Of a DNA stretch of 64,000 nt, positions 1-13,000 are shown one piece after another (position 1 is the stretch's first letter; each line of letters opens with the position of its first letter). Source of the stretch: Agelas oroides (lineage: Eukaryota > Porifera > Demospongiae > Agelasida > Agelasidae). The DNA is taken from NCBI GenBank assembly GCA_949130485.1, contig OX422187.1, positions 496,001 to 560,000 on the forward strand. The letters run 5' to 3'. The translations under genes were made by a program, and so were the position numbers. The notes below the pieces were generated by a model. The model saw only the letters and a list, made by a program, of their open reading frames with translations. It ran no database searches and was not told the origin of the DNA.

Positions 1-3000
1 GCCATTGGCATAGCATTTCACTGTATAATTGTTTCTCCTTCTTATCATACGGTGTAAATAGAATAAATGATGAGTTTTGTTCATAGCGCAAACAATATTC
101 TTGTATCTTGCCATCCAAACAAATGTTTGCTCACCAGCTTGGGTGTTAGCATCGGGGTGCATCTCCTTTAATCTTTGTGGTGAAAATGTGGTGTGACACT
201 CTGGATTTACATGGTTTCGAAGATGAAAACTGTCAATAATCTTGTTCATACTTAACCATGCACGATCAAGTGGTGGTTTTAATGGTAATGGCTTTCTTGC
301 AACTTTCAGGCGGCACAAATTGCACATGTTGTCATAAGCCAGGTATATGGATTGCAATTCCTCTGGCTTGATAGCTGATGACTGTAGAAGCGCAATTAAC
401 CATGTCAGGACAATGAAAAAGACCTGACTCGGGGACTCTGACCTAAAAATGAAAATATATACATGAATTGTAATACAATACAGCTATAGCTAGCTACATT
501 GACTGAAAGGAACATTTATGTGTATAATGCTATACCTGCATTTGTACATTTGCAAGATGACTGGCAGCTACAGCTGTAAAACTGCTATGCTAGCTGTTAT
601 GTAGGTGCATATCAGGGCTTTTCTGGCCATGCATATTTGCATGCATATCTGACACCGCAGTTACTCTAGGCCCACACAAAGAAAGGTGCAAACAAAGGAT
701 TCTGATGTCACAGAGAAGGTGCAAACTAATGAATTACATCTATGTCAAAAAATGCATGTAACTAGCTGCAGAGTCAGTCCCAGTGATCAGTATACATTGT
801 TGACATACATGTATAGAGGTTGCCATGCCTCAATATGCCCTCCAGCTCTCACAATCAGCTGATGCCCCCTGGACCACCGTCACAACCGCTTTATCTCACC
901 AGTGTTCTTGGTACATGTGACGGGGCTGAATTCTGCAGTTGCTTCTTGGAGCAGTGATGGATGATCGTGGAGCAGGTGATGTACACCTATATAGAAACGG
1001 AAATTTCCATTAGAGGATTATAGAGATTAGATGACTTGTTTGTTAGTGTTTCACCATGTAATCCCCCCTCCTTGCTGTTGCGAACTCAGGTCGGTTAAGG
1101 CGGCCCCAAATGTATTACTCGTGATATGGAAGTATACAAAAGTATTGCAACAATTTGCATAAGTATTGCCATAGTTCGCGGAGATTGAATGGCTGCCGCG
1201 TGTAAGCTTCTTAGCTTTGCTAGTGTTATTCCGGCAGTTAGTCCGTCATGGTTGTGAAGTAGGTAGGTCTGACTTACCGAGGGCTGCCATTGAGCCCAAG
1301 CGCTGTATGTTTCTGGGAGCAGGAGAAGGGAATATACCTTTAGCTACTCGAGTGATGATGACCTATCATCTTTGGCAGCTGATGCGGAAGGTCAGATGGC
1401 TAGATTTATGGCTAATACTTTGAGCGTGTAGTGGAATAGTTGTACTAACTGTACCTGGGGACAGAGGCTATTGTTGCTGTCACTGGAGAGGTGAACAAAA
1501 TTATTTGCTTCTTGGAGCTTCAGGCTGGTATCTGTTACTGTTACAGTGTCCCTACCCAGATTCAGATAGCTAAAGCAAAAGCTTTCACTTAATAACCATT
1601 GCATCGGGATTGAAAGGCATTTGACCTTTAGCATATAGTGAAATATGATTAAGTCCATTAAACTTTGACCCCCCTGATTTTGGGATTGTTAGCATGTTGT
1701 CATGGTAATGCTTGTTCATAACAAAGTACAATCAATTAGCTATTTGGTTAATAAATGATTGTACATGTACTTTGTCTTCAATATATGAAGGGTAAAGCAA
1801 AAATCAAATTTGGGTATGCCTTAACCACTCTTGGGCTATATGCTTTGTGCTTTACAGCCAAAGTACATGTAGAATCAAGCCCATAGCCATGATTTCTTAA
1901 AGGGGGGTTGGGCCAGAGGCTGTGTGCTGTGCATGTGCCACACGCAGCAATCTCGGCATGGGCAATGTGTTGTGGAAACTATTCAGACTGCTCATAGAAT
2001 ACAAAGGATAGCAGAGGTCCCTTCTAGCTTCATGTTAGTCAGTTAGCCAGGGGGAGTTCAGTGAACCCCCTCGAATCCCCCTTGGTTACAGGCCTGAGAA
2101 TTTCTGCTCTTATTTATGTTCCCATGTGAAGCAAGTTCAATAAACAAACCTTGAGATTTGGCAGCAGACTCTCCAGTATCAACCGCAGTAGCATCCAGGA
2201 CTTGTTCTATCTGTTGCTCCTCTTCCTGAGTTGCACTATCATCCTCTGTAATATGAAAGGCATTAGAAGTGACAAAAAGAAAAACCCAGTTACTATATGT
2301 AGCCTTCTTATTTACAGTGGCTTCTCAGTTGGCGTCTGCATAAATGAAGAGAAGGTTATCTGTTACCAACGTGAGCGCTGATGACGACTGCAGCATTCAG
2401 ACGAAACGTCGCCAAGTTATTTTCCAAGCTCAAGTTGGTAACAGATAACCTTCCCTTCATTTAGCCTTCTTATGTTTTACAATGCAAAGTGAAGGCAAGC
2501 TTTTCATGAACCATGAATTGATGCTAACCTGTGAGTACTTGACAGTGATTGAGGAATCCCCTCAAATCTGTCGGAATGGGTGGTGTTTGCTTTTCCAGGA
2601 GCTCACAGTGCTCTTTGCAGAAAGCTTTACCATGAACTGGTGTTGCTGTACATACATCAGGCATGGAAAGAGCTGGGATCTTTTCAACTATGTACTACAA
2701 AGAGGAGAGAGATTTGCTGTAATCAATTTAGATAGGTAACTATACCATCATGTTTTAAACAAGGTACCTTGACTCGATGCATGCAATGGGGAAAGGTTAA
2801 TTTCCAAATGCCGTCCGTGACCCATAGTGTACCACAGCCTACAACAAAGAAATACAAATTTAATATATTATGATGTTCTGGCTTTCCCCACACCTTGGGA
2901 TTTTCACCACTACAATGGTGCTGCTTCTTTTACTTCCAAAATTATTTAGCTTACCCCTTTTTTTGCAGTCTGGTGTGCAGTCATGATGGTGGTAGATTGA

Positions 3001-3168
3001 CTGCGAGCGAATGGACTCTATCTAGCTCCATGAGTGCCTCTCTGTCTGAGTCCTTTCTAAATGTGAAGTCACTCAGAGTCACTGTGCCACTTGTGGTTAC
3101 CAAGAGTCTGATCTCAGACTCAAGCTCTCCATTATAGAAGGCATCAGCCACAGTGTGTGGGTTCAACT
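1..3168 (-). pseudogene. KDZ-type transposase-like gene, broken copy, 5' and 3' incomplete
   Basis: Minus-strand paralogue of the gene at 4175-5805, recognised exon by exon. Readable exons, in gene order, are 3168-2955, about 2838-2529 (split by a short ~58-nt intron), 2245-2150, 986-809 and 442-1, where it runs off the window. Introns sit at the same places and phases as in the paralogue. The last exon is fully open and carries the family motifs YDNMCNL, FHLRNH, GEQTFVWMARYK and FYLHRMIRRRN. Two lesions are visible: a frame change near the end of the first exon, just before the Cys motif DCTPDCKK, and an in-frame TGA at 882-880 where the paralogue has a sense codon. KDZ proteins are DDE-type DNA transposases, often with Cys clusters; that is family knowledge. 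The assignment rests on motif resemblance only. A pseudogene is the simplest reading, though sequencing error could explain one lesion. Confidence 0.6.
2341..2463. mobile_element. Small inverted-repeat element (MITE), GTTGGTAACAGATAACC arms
   Basis: Both ends carry near-identical arms of about 34 bp in opposite orientation, beginning TAAATGAAG and including GTTATCTGTTACCAAC. The core contains GACGACTGCAGCATTCAG. A related partial copy, with the same core and right arm, lies at about 41500-41625, so this is a dispersed family. It sits inside an intron of the broken KDZ gene. No clear target duplication was found. Confidence 0.7.
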
Positions 3169-3487
3169 CTGCATAGGAGAGGTTGAGCATATATTTAATA
3201 GAAAGTGCACTATTACACTAGTTGCATGTTTATTACCTTTAGCCTTTGACAGTGAATGTGTATCATTGTAACTCTCACAAAAACCTTGAAAAGATACCCA
3301 TCCATGGTTCCTGAAAGTGCAGTATACCACAGGAAATGCATGTAGTCATAACTGTGACAGTTAACTCTAAAACACCTCAATCAATCAAATTTTGTTTATG
3401 TGTAACTTGTGTGTGTACACAACCATCCTAATAAGGCTTATGAGACACAATACTTATAGATAGTTACAGGAAGGTATTAATACTACT

Positions 3488-3596
3488 GGTAGAAAATAAG
3501 GGGGAGTGCATGTGGTAAGAAAGTGTAGTAAAGATCACAATAATTGTAATCCTTACTACACTTTCCCACCACATTCCCGTAGGGGAATAAAAGAGA
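3488..3596. repeat. Imperfect foldback
   Basis: Two arms around AGTGTAGTAA pair over roughly 45 bp with a short A/T-rich loop near 3540. It lies in the 1-kb interval between the two divergent KDZ genes and is probably a small non-autonomous element. Nothing else is recognisable in 3200-4170. Confidence 0.45.
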
Positions 3597-4174
3597 CATT
3601 AAAATATGGGGGGTGTATGGACACAAATAGAGGGGGTTAGGATGAGCCAGTATAATTTGGGTGTTCGGGTCAACTTCTATACATGTAGTATAGACAGTCC
3701 CATTATACTGCGTCAGCATGTTTAAAAGGCATGCTAATTTGCTGCCACATTTGCAGCGTAGTTACCATAGCTAATCTCAGAAACACTAACACCAATGTCA
3801 ATGGCCACATGTCACATGGGCATAGTGCTGTTGCACCACTAAACCAGAAATATGCACGGTTATTGAAAGTATTAACGTACGCTAATGAGCACTGTAGGTC
3901 GAGTAGCTGCCGCTCGAAGTATGTGGTGTCGTTCACCTCCACAAACGTCCTTGCCACTGGTAGTACTTTGGAAACACCCTGGAGGGATATTGCTACTATA
4001 ATGCTGAGCAACCAGTGGTGAAATGTACCCAGCAAGCTTACATGGAAAGACGGCTGTGCTCTATGATTGCTGCTGCTGGGTAAAACATGCATACAACACC
4101 TCCCACACTATTTTGCATTATTTATCGTTCAATCCACTAGCTATAAGTATGCATTCTATATATTTTCTATCCAG

Positions 4175-5805
4175 GCATCATGCATGGACATCCTTTGAGT
4201 CCTGGGCTGAGATCTACAATGAAGTGAATCAAGGGTCTACCAATGCTAAACGAACTAGAGACTTCTTCAATCAACAGCCACTCATGCCAGGATCAGGTTG
4301 GCAACTCAATATACAGTTATCTAGTGAGAGAATTCGCAAAAATTATGTCATTATGTTCACTTCTTTTCAGACACAAAATGTTGGGAGGATGGTGCTCTGA
4401 CTCGTAAGCATGTTGCAGAAGCATTTTGGAACAATGAGGTGGAAAGTGAGGTACGAGGGGATCACAATCTGACCTTCAGATTTACTGAGAAGACTGATCG
4501 TGAAGCCTTCATGGATATGGTGGATCAGAAGAGGGCAACCACTCCCTACCCACATACCAACTGCTCAGAGGAGTGCAAAAAACGAGGTAATAGATATAGG
4601 TCTCATAAATACATGCTGCACTGCACAAATCAGTGAACCTTGGATTTTACCTTCCACAGGTTGTGGGACTCTCTGGTCACTTGATGGCAACTGGAAGCTG
4701 ACCTACCCAATATGCATGTACAAAGCGCCAAAGTGCATAGAGCCGTTTAACGGGAAGCTACAGTATGTATCTTCATGTCCCAAAGAACCTGTTCCCAAAA
4801 TGGCATTCTGTCGGGAACACTGTGAAGTTGCAGAGAAGCAAAACATTCCAACAGAGCTGCATAGATACCTGCAGCATTGCAAAAACAACCAAACAGTTCA
4901 GCCTTTTGCTCCTAGCAGTGCAGAGACAGCTGCTGACTGTCAAGGTAATACACTTTCTAACGTCACCCACTTTAATCATTACCTACCACATATAACCTAT
5001 CATGTATACATGCAGGTATTTCAGCTATGATCAGGGAGCACCCAGATATTCCTGCCATCATAGACTACACAGATGAAGACGATGCATTGAAGACTGAGTG
5101 CAACAAGGATACCGGCACCAGAAAGAAACTGCAGAAATGGACGAGGGGTCATCTTTTTATTGTCCGTGGTGGTGGCCACATTGACACTTGGCAGCCCCTC
5201 TACCAGTAAGTACCTAATCATGCACACTTTTCAGATCAGCACATGCATTCTTCCATTTATGCATCTAAGCACCTTGCATAATCTTTTTGGTATATATATA
5301 TATATATTTCAGGTCAGAAGGACCGGCACAGGTTTTCCTGATTGTGCTGGTTTGGATGCTCTCTGCATTTGCAGCATTGTCCAGGGAGTCGAGGAGAAAG
5401 ATCATCTTGTCGTATGACAACATGTGCCACCTAAATAACTTAAAGGTGGCCAGAAGCCCACTTCCACTTCCGAGGGACTTCAGCCATATGTGGCTGGATG
5501 TGAAGAAAATTATTGACACACTTCATATCCAGAACCACAAAGACAAGCGGTGCAAGGAACTGTATAGTCCAGAATCGGTGAAACTTGAAAACCCGAATAC
5601 CAACACAATGTGTTGTGAACAAACATTCGCTTGGTTGTCTAGGTATAAAAGGATTCTTAACTCAATGCCGAAAACCCACCACCACTTTTATCTCCACAGA
5701 ATGGTGAAGCGGCGAAATGCATACATTGAGTACTGTTATGCCCATGGACGCAGACCAGTTATGCCCAATGTAAAGACTGATACTACTAACCCTTGTACAT
5801 GTTAA
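4175..5805 (+). CDS. KDZ-type (Zisupton-like) transposase-family protein, N-terminus not found
   Basis: Five exons, 4175-4296, 4371-4586, 4660-4944, 5016-5205 and 5313-5805, join in frame with consensus splice sites and end at TAA. Exons 2-4 hold a Cys/His cluster: CSEECKKRGCGTLW, then CMYKAPKC, CPKE, and CREHCE. The last part carries GGGHIDTWQPLY, SYDNMCHL, LHIQNHKD, CCEQTFAWLSRYK and FYLHRMVKRRN, the pattern of KDZ transposases, which cut and paste DNA with a DDE-type catalytic core. No stop or frameshift was seen in these exons. The start codon and first exon were not identified; the sequence upstream of 4175 is open but not recognisable. The gene is head to head with a degenerate paralogue. 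It could be an active transposon gene, a domesticated copy or a recent remnant. Family assignment is moderate; exon structure is well supported by comparison with the paralogue. Confidence 0.65.
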
Positions 5806-6400
5806 TAATATTTGGACATGCACATAAAATAACTGTAATGTGTGTTTCGCTGTAATGTGTATATTTGTTTCGCCGAATTCACGGTATCAGTACCTACATC
5901 TAAGTTGCAAACACTAACCTCAACTGCTAGAAGGTAGAAGGAAATGATTACAAGTTGTCATAGCATTTCCACACTTGAAGATTGCCAGGGGAGAAACTGA
6001 AAACGCTCGGGATAGCGTTCGAAGCGATCGCGTTCCCGTTCGTGGGATCGCCCCGCCCCCAAAGTAATTTTATTGCATTCGTACTGGATTGCCCAGTGTC
6101 TACATCGCCTCCAAGGGTGACGTGAGCCAGGTATTTGTGTAGCATTATCAATCTGAAGTTTAACATGAACCTTTTATATGTGAGAACCCTGGGAACCATG
6201 ATAACCGGTTACCGCCGTCAACTTTATACGCATTTTGTCCTTATACCTTGCCACTACTGCAGGTTTGATGTGCAAATGGTACATTGTTTGACGGGAGGAG
6301 ACAGTACTTTCACGCATGATACATCCCGGTCATAGCCGCCGTTAGTAGAAATTGAAGATTTCTCAATAGTGCGACAAAGGAGGTCACTATCGCTATCTCT
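5806..6400. other. Intergenic stretch, no feature recognised
   Basis: No convincing exon, inverted repeat or tandem array was seen between the KDZ stop codon and the foldback at 6401. Short open frames here look random. Confidence 0.4.
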
Positions 6401-6542
6401 ACACTGTTAAAAATGGGGTGCTACATTACACCCCTGGGGCACTACACCATACTGGTTATTAAAACTTCCCTTTGATGTTTTTAATAACCAGTATGGTGTA
6501 GTGCCCCAGGGGTGTAATGTAGCACCCCATTTTTAACTGTGT
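6401..6542. mobile_element. Near-perfect foldback element
   Basis: Arms of about 65 bp pair almost perfectly around a loop of about 14 nt (ACTTCCCTTTGATG region). They include GGGGTGCTACATTACACC and its complement. The right arm forms the 3' coding end of the small minus-strand frame ending at 6459. Confidence 0.8.
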
Positions 6543-6845
6543 ACCAGAGAGTTGCTTGAAGTACCGACTCTTCTGAGATGGAGTGAGAGTCTCAGGTAGA
6601 TTTACTAGAATCTTTGCCATTTTCTGTACCTCTTGAATGCCATATTTTGCGACTAGCCAAGTGGTGAGCGCATCTGGGGACAATGCTTGTGCTTGGGGTA
6701 CGCCTTCAACTTCGTTCAGCTCTACAGCTTGTAGCGACTTGCACGCTTCCATCACTGCGCGCCTTGCAGAACTCGTTGTTCGCAACAATGCTTCAGCTTC
6801 ATACAAATCAGCTGGTAACTTTCTCTTCTTAGTTTTGGCAGACAT
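6459..6845 (-). CDS. Small Lys-rich hypothetical protein, tail encoded by a foldback element
   Basis: A 128-residue open frame starts at ATG 6845 with MSAKTKKRKLPADLYEAE and shows coding-like composition for about 100 residues, to RYFKQLSG. The remaining ~28 residues come from the foldback at 6401-6542. Either the element was captured as coding sequence, or the real exon ends at the GTACAC donor just before the element and continues in an exon I could not find. The N-terminus is basic (KTKKRK), possibly a nuclear localisation signal. No family was recognised. It is divergent from the ATPase-PHD gene, with 240 bp between start codons. Confidence 0.45.
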   Translation of the reverse strand: MSAKTKKRKLPADLYEAEALLRTTSSARRAVMEACKSLQAVELNEVEGVPQAQALSPDALTTWLVAKYGIQEVQKMAKILVNLPETLTPSQKSRYFKQLSGTQLKMGCYITPLGHYTILVIKNIKGKF

Positions 6846-7085
6846 GGTATAGTGTTCTACAGTAGTCTGAGTAGATCGTCGACAAACTTCGATCGCTCAT
6901 TGGGGGCGGCCCTGCGCCCCGATATGGGCCGACCTCACGGCGCACGCAATCTGGTTAATGCCACTCGTGCCGACTAGCTTGCTATTCTCGGAGCCAAGTT
7001 GCCGTGTTCAGTGTTGAGAGCTACAGATCCAGATAGCCCGGCAGCTTATAATAGGTGCAAGGGCTATACTGCACGAACTTGTCGG
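6846..7085. promoter_or_regulatory. Probable bidirectional promoter region
   Basis: This 240-bp interval separates two divergent start codons (6845 minus, 7086 plus). It is richer in G, C and CpG than its surroundings. No TATA box was picked out. Function is inferred from arrangement and composition only. Confidence 0.4.
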
Positions 7086-10000
7086 ATGGCGAACGCAAGT
7101 AAGTGCACTTGAATTATAGAGGTTATATTTGGGCCGATCTCGCAGACATGGAAGGAGGGAATATAGCTGTAGCGCTACATGTACCCGAATACGTACATTT
7201 TTGGAGGTATTCCAATATCTCAGTTGATTACAGTCAAGAAGTTGTAGGTTATAGGTCTTGCCAATTTGTTGCACGTGTGTATACCAGCTTAGCCTTCATT
7301 TTAATAGCCACATAACTTAATACTATGTTTTGCAGGTGACTCTCAGATTTCTGAGGAAGAGGGCCAGTTTGGAACCTTTCGAGGCAACCATTTTGTCCCG
7401 TTGACAAACTTTACCTTCAAATTTGTGTGCAAAGTAGTGGCACCACATGCTCTTAAGGACTGGTTTTGTGGTGGACGTGGCTCTTGGTGCAGGAGGAGCT
7501 GGTACAACTGGGTGAGGAGGTAGCTATGTTTGAGACTATTACAATTTTATGCAACAAAGGTGATTGATTATATGCATGGTAAATTGTTTTGGTTTTCAAT
7601 GGCAGCATTATTCACAAAGTGGACAGTTCAACTCACTGTGTGTATATATGTGTGGAATGTAACTGAACAGAACTGAACACATATGAATGGAACAACTTTG
7701 CTTTCTGCTTTTAAGTACCATAAAAGCACTCTTCAAGGTGTTGTGTTCAATTCTGTAGTGCTGCATATATTTTACTGTATGTGCCTGTTGTCTAGCTTTT
7801 TTGTACCGTGGCATTGCATGCAATTTCGGTTTGAGGGCTTCTCTTTTGAACTGTGTTCAATTACAAGCATAATTATAAGTGTTAATGAGCCAGTGTCCAT
7901 GCAGATTGGAGTGATCTCATTGATGTCATAAATTGTTGCCTCCGAGAGTTAATATTAACTTTCTATTTAACAATTCCCTTCAAGGAAGTTAGACTATACT
8001 CTAGTATATTTTACACTAGAATTCTAATGAACAATACCTACACTTTCCGGAGTCGGAAGACCGTTGAGCAGGATTCAGACAGCGTATAGTTATATAGGCC
8101 CAACTATAAACCATGAGGCACTTAGCCGAGTATGCTGCATGAAGTGGTAAACTTGCTATTTTCCTCATCCCAACACCAACCACAGTAGTGCTTGTGTACT
8201 TAGCTACTACACATTATGGCCGTCTACAATCACTGGACTGGACTGGTGGACTGACACTAAAAATCATTTTATGCTTTCCAACGACACTCACTCACCTGTG
8301 GAGTTGTGTGGAAGCCCTGCAGCTTTGTTTCTAGCTAAATGCATGGTCCCAGAGCAAATAACTCACTAGGCCTACAGTATTCGTGAGAGTCTTTGTACCC
8401 AGTGTGTAATGGCTTTCTCCTCTAAGGTGTATATATACAATGAGCAATCTGATTGCATCCTCGGTGCAATACTTGTTCCTTCATGCAAGCATCATCTAGA
8501 CTACCAAATGTCAGTTGTCCTGTGCGGACCACCAACATAGCATGTTGCTCCCTCAAATCTTTAAATAACCGTTAGTTTACTTTTGCTCCTTCCTACCCTG
8601 ACAATTTTTGGAAATGAAGCCCAGGTAATGCAGTGGTTATTGCCATCAAAAATTTACTACTTTGGCATAAAGTCGGTCTGTCCAAGAAGAAAGGTGTTTT
8701 GGGGGGTAATAATATTATTATGGATCATGCAACCCTACAGGCGAGTGAGCCTCATTGGAAAGCATAAAAATGATTTATAATGTCAGTCCACCAGTCCAGT
8801 CCACCAGTCCAGTCCACTAGTCCAGTCCAGTAATTGTAGAGGGCCACACATTATATACTCTCCCAGCTTCTTTAGCACCTGGGTGTGAAAATCAAAACAA
8901 AAAGGAAAAAGAAAAATATGTAATCTGAGAATGAGAAAGCATTTTTGATGGTCCTTGCTAATGTAGATCTTGAGACAATTATGAAGGTGTTAATTATTGA
9001 ACACTGTTGACATTTTGAATGGGAAGCCAGGTCAGCAACTGTTGTAGGCAGGATTGAGGAAGTGATCCAAATAGTGCTCTTACGTAATGTAACATGCAAG
9101 GCTGTGTTATCAAGGATGACAAACCTGGAATAGTTGATTGACAACATTGACTGTAGCATTTTGAGGGGTGTTCAAAATTTCAGTGTCCATACGAGCTTTC
9201 TGTTGGCATTGGCATCCAATAATGTAAGCTGGTGGAACCCTCAATGTGATACTGATACTGTATACCTGTAAATTATTATAGTACAAAATATAAACTGTAA
9301 GGCCCTGTCACACACCCAGTGTGAAGTTACACTAGCAGTGTGACTTGGTGGGATTGTCTTACCAAATAGCCAGTGGGAAGTCACACCAGCAGCAATATGG
9401 TGGGAATTTCCCACCAGGTTAGTCACACCAATGGCAATATGGTTCCACCAGATTGTGTGAGTCACACCTGATTGTAAGTGTGAAGTCACACCAGCTGTAA
9501 TATGGTGGGGTTGTCCCACAAGATTGCAAGTGAGAAGTCACACAGGCAATATTGGGTGAGACATTTACATGCTTTGAGTGTGGATGCATGCATGGAAATG
9601 TGGGTGCTCTCTCACTGACTGTGTAGAGCTAGTCATAGCTGGTAGGTTACCAACAGCTGAGCACGACTGCTTGTGACTGTCTCTGTAGTTTGCTTACCAT
9701 TTCGCATGGTTTGCCATCTCGCATGGTTTGCCATCTTTCCCATATTGCTTATTGCTTGTCCGTGTCCACACTTGTGTCTACATTTTAGCCATCATGCTAT
9801 ATAGTTTGTTTAGGGTTCGCCGATTTAGTGTATTTGGTGGATTGTGTTGTCTGCTGTCATTGTTGCTTGCCTGTGTCACTTCTCGTCATTATTTTTCCTT
9901 GATTTGTTGATTTAATGCCTTGTTGCTTCAAAACACACAGGAGATGCTTTCTTCCATGGTATAAGACACAACAGAAAGGGTTGAACTTTGCCAAAGAGTT

Positions 10001-13000
10001 GGGTTCTGCCATTCCAGAATGTACACTGATGTCCAAACTGTCACCCAGCCACTTGAAGGATGTGTTCTGGATGAAGCTCTCTGAGTATCAAAGGTAATCC
10101 ATAGCCATGTATAAAACTGTGAATTAAATTACAGAGTACTAAGATTTTAGTGAGCACTAATGGTGCAGTAACTCTAATGTGTTTGACACTATTGATGCAG
10201 TAATTATAGGTGATTTACATTATCAGTGCAGTAACTACTATACTCTACTATCTATACTACTAGTGAAAAATGGGATTATTATGGGTAGCAAGTATTGACT
10301 TTGAAATGTTTGCTTGTTCATACAGTGAACCCAAGGTGATGAAGGCGGTTACAACTCTCGGCAGGCAGCTTGACAGTGAGACGTTTGTGTTTGGGCCAAC
10401 AGTACAAATTTCCAGCAACGGTGGCCTTATTCCCCTCGAAAGCCAGGAATATGAATGGGTACAGCAGGTAGTTGATTTGGCTAGTGTGATCCCTGATTCA
10501 CCACTGCTGGAGCTAGTCCCTCACTGTGACCAACCACTGGAGACGTTACTGCAGGGACTTCAGACTCTGACCCAGGAAAACTTTGGATCAGCAGTGTTTG
10601 TCTTGGGTGCGTAAAACAGCAGCAGTTCCCTGACTTCAAAATTTTCTGGTCACTTAATGTGCAGTAACTTGTATATGTCGTACTACCGGGTAGAAATCCC
10701 ACATCATTCCATTTCATATTTTCATTGCGTTACTGCAGTCGAAGAGCAGTAGAGCTTAACTTCCACTAAGGATGAAACAAGTCCTTAGCGGAAGCTGTGC
10801 AACACTGCTCTTCAAGTGGAGAAACGCAATTGAAATATGTGACGAATCAGTTTCTACCCGCACATTCAGTATTTAGTTGAATTATACATTTTTCATGTCA
10901 TTATTGCACATAGTATCACTGTATGCTTCTGCACATATGTAGTTGCATTTTAGTAAGTCTTGTTTACTGCAAAAATATAGGGGCAGTGGTTACCTCACTG
11001 TTCTATGAAGACATCTTGAAAACGTTTGGCAGCTGTGGAGTCAGCCTAGCATTTGGGCATGTCAACAGAGGAAAGTCCAAGAGTGTGGAGCTCTCACTTG
11101 CAGCACTTGGTCTTCGAAAGGCCAAATTCTCATCAATTTCAGATGCATTCCTGCGCAAGCTACTGCTGGGGGCCATGCCATGGTGTTTTGATGACCCTGA
11201 TGATGCTGAACAACTTCAAAAGGTGTTGCTAACTGTGTTTGGGGGAAACACCATTGGTAACATTCAATCCCATGGTGCCTCAAGGATTGTTCCAGTGGCA
11301 ACAGCAAATCAGCACATCTTGGATGAGCTTGCTGCTAGAGATGAAAGGTCTCAAGTCATGTATTTCTAAATGTTCCGTGCACGATGTATCTGTTTGAACT
11401 GAAGTTATAGATTAGTACATTATTCTCCAACCTGTTAGTTATTTGGTAACCTCTATAAATAATTATGATAGGATCCTGTGCAGAGCTAAGCTGATTCCCT
11501 TCCTCCATGAAGTTGAGTACAACCTCATGCAAACATCCAAAATTAACGCAGCCTTTGATTCTGCGCCGGCTGCTCTACCACATCTTGTCCACCTTGGGTA
11601 CAAGCTGTCACAACGGGACCCAAGTGACCTGGCATCTGTCATGCATACCATACAAGAGGCAATCCCAGCCCTGGACTCCAGGATCGTAATGGAATACACC
11701 TTGACTGTGGCCTCTGCTCTGGTGGTACATACGTGCATATATTACATACATGCTGCTACATTTCTGCTACAGATTACTAATATCTTTGATGCATGTTAGC
11801 TGGCACTTTGGCATTATCTGTGTATATGAAAAATTTGTTGCAAGAAATAAAAAATGCAAATGTATAGCTTCACTTACATTATTGTTTTGAACACTGCAGA
11901 TTGAAAGTGCAGTCAGTGATGAGATACTCACTACAGAGTTCGTGACTGACACTTTTTTTAATGTGCTCGCACCAGCAATCCTGAAGTACCAAGTTCCATC
12001 TACAAGCTCCCTACTTGGAGAGTATGTTCTAGCTTTGGCAAAAGCTTCTACATGCAGTGAGGTGTGTAGTTAGCACCTATTTAACTTATGTACACCAGGT
12101 TGTCAGACTATACGGGCATAGTAGAAGTGGTTTGTGATCAGTGCTTGAAAATTGAGAAGGAAACCATACAGCTTATACTGATCTCTGTGTAGGAGTCCTA
12201 TCATTTTGTATATTCCTGTCCTGTACATAGGTTCTCAGTGTGGTTAATCCACAGTGCTTCTTCTGGTGCCAATCAACTGGCCAAAATCAGCCTGGAGTTG
12301 CTATTGTCCTGAAAAAGCTCCTTCATCGGCTAGACAACCTTGGAATTCAGCACACAGATGAGTCATCTATTCGCCGACAGCTGCGGAAAAGGAGTGACTG
12401 TAAAACTACTGCAAACCAGCATTTCTTGATGAAGGGGTCAACATCAACTGATATTGATAGAAAGCGAGGAGACACACGAAACCTTTCGTGTGTCATTCTG
12501 CCTCGAAAAGACATACCAAAACAGTTCTTTAGCCTGATTTCAACAGGTAAATTCATAGTTAGCAGTAAGAGTAGAAGTCAACTTTCTTGTGATATGATCG
12601 ATCAATCTAATTAATTTCAATTCCAATGCTATGTTAGACATGAAAATGCATGAATACTATTATTCTGTAAAACATGAATGCACTCCATATTTCTGAGTTA
12701 CTTTTGAATCGCTGTGGATGATAAATTGATATCGATAATTAAAGGATAAATTTCTCATTCTTACCTCTTCTTTCAAGTTGGCTTACCTTCAATTTCATAG
12801 AGCAACGCAAAGTTGAAGAAGGGCTCGACAGACAAAATGACAAAAGAAGATTTAAAGAGAGCACTGGGGAAGACGAAGGGAAGACAGGAGTGAATGACGA
12901 AGAGCTCGGTGAAAGTGAAAAAGGAGGAGCTGGTGGGGAAGGGAATGCTGCAAAGAATGGAAAGAATACAAACCTGTCCAGCACTTCCAGTGCACAAAAA

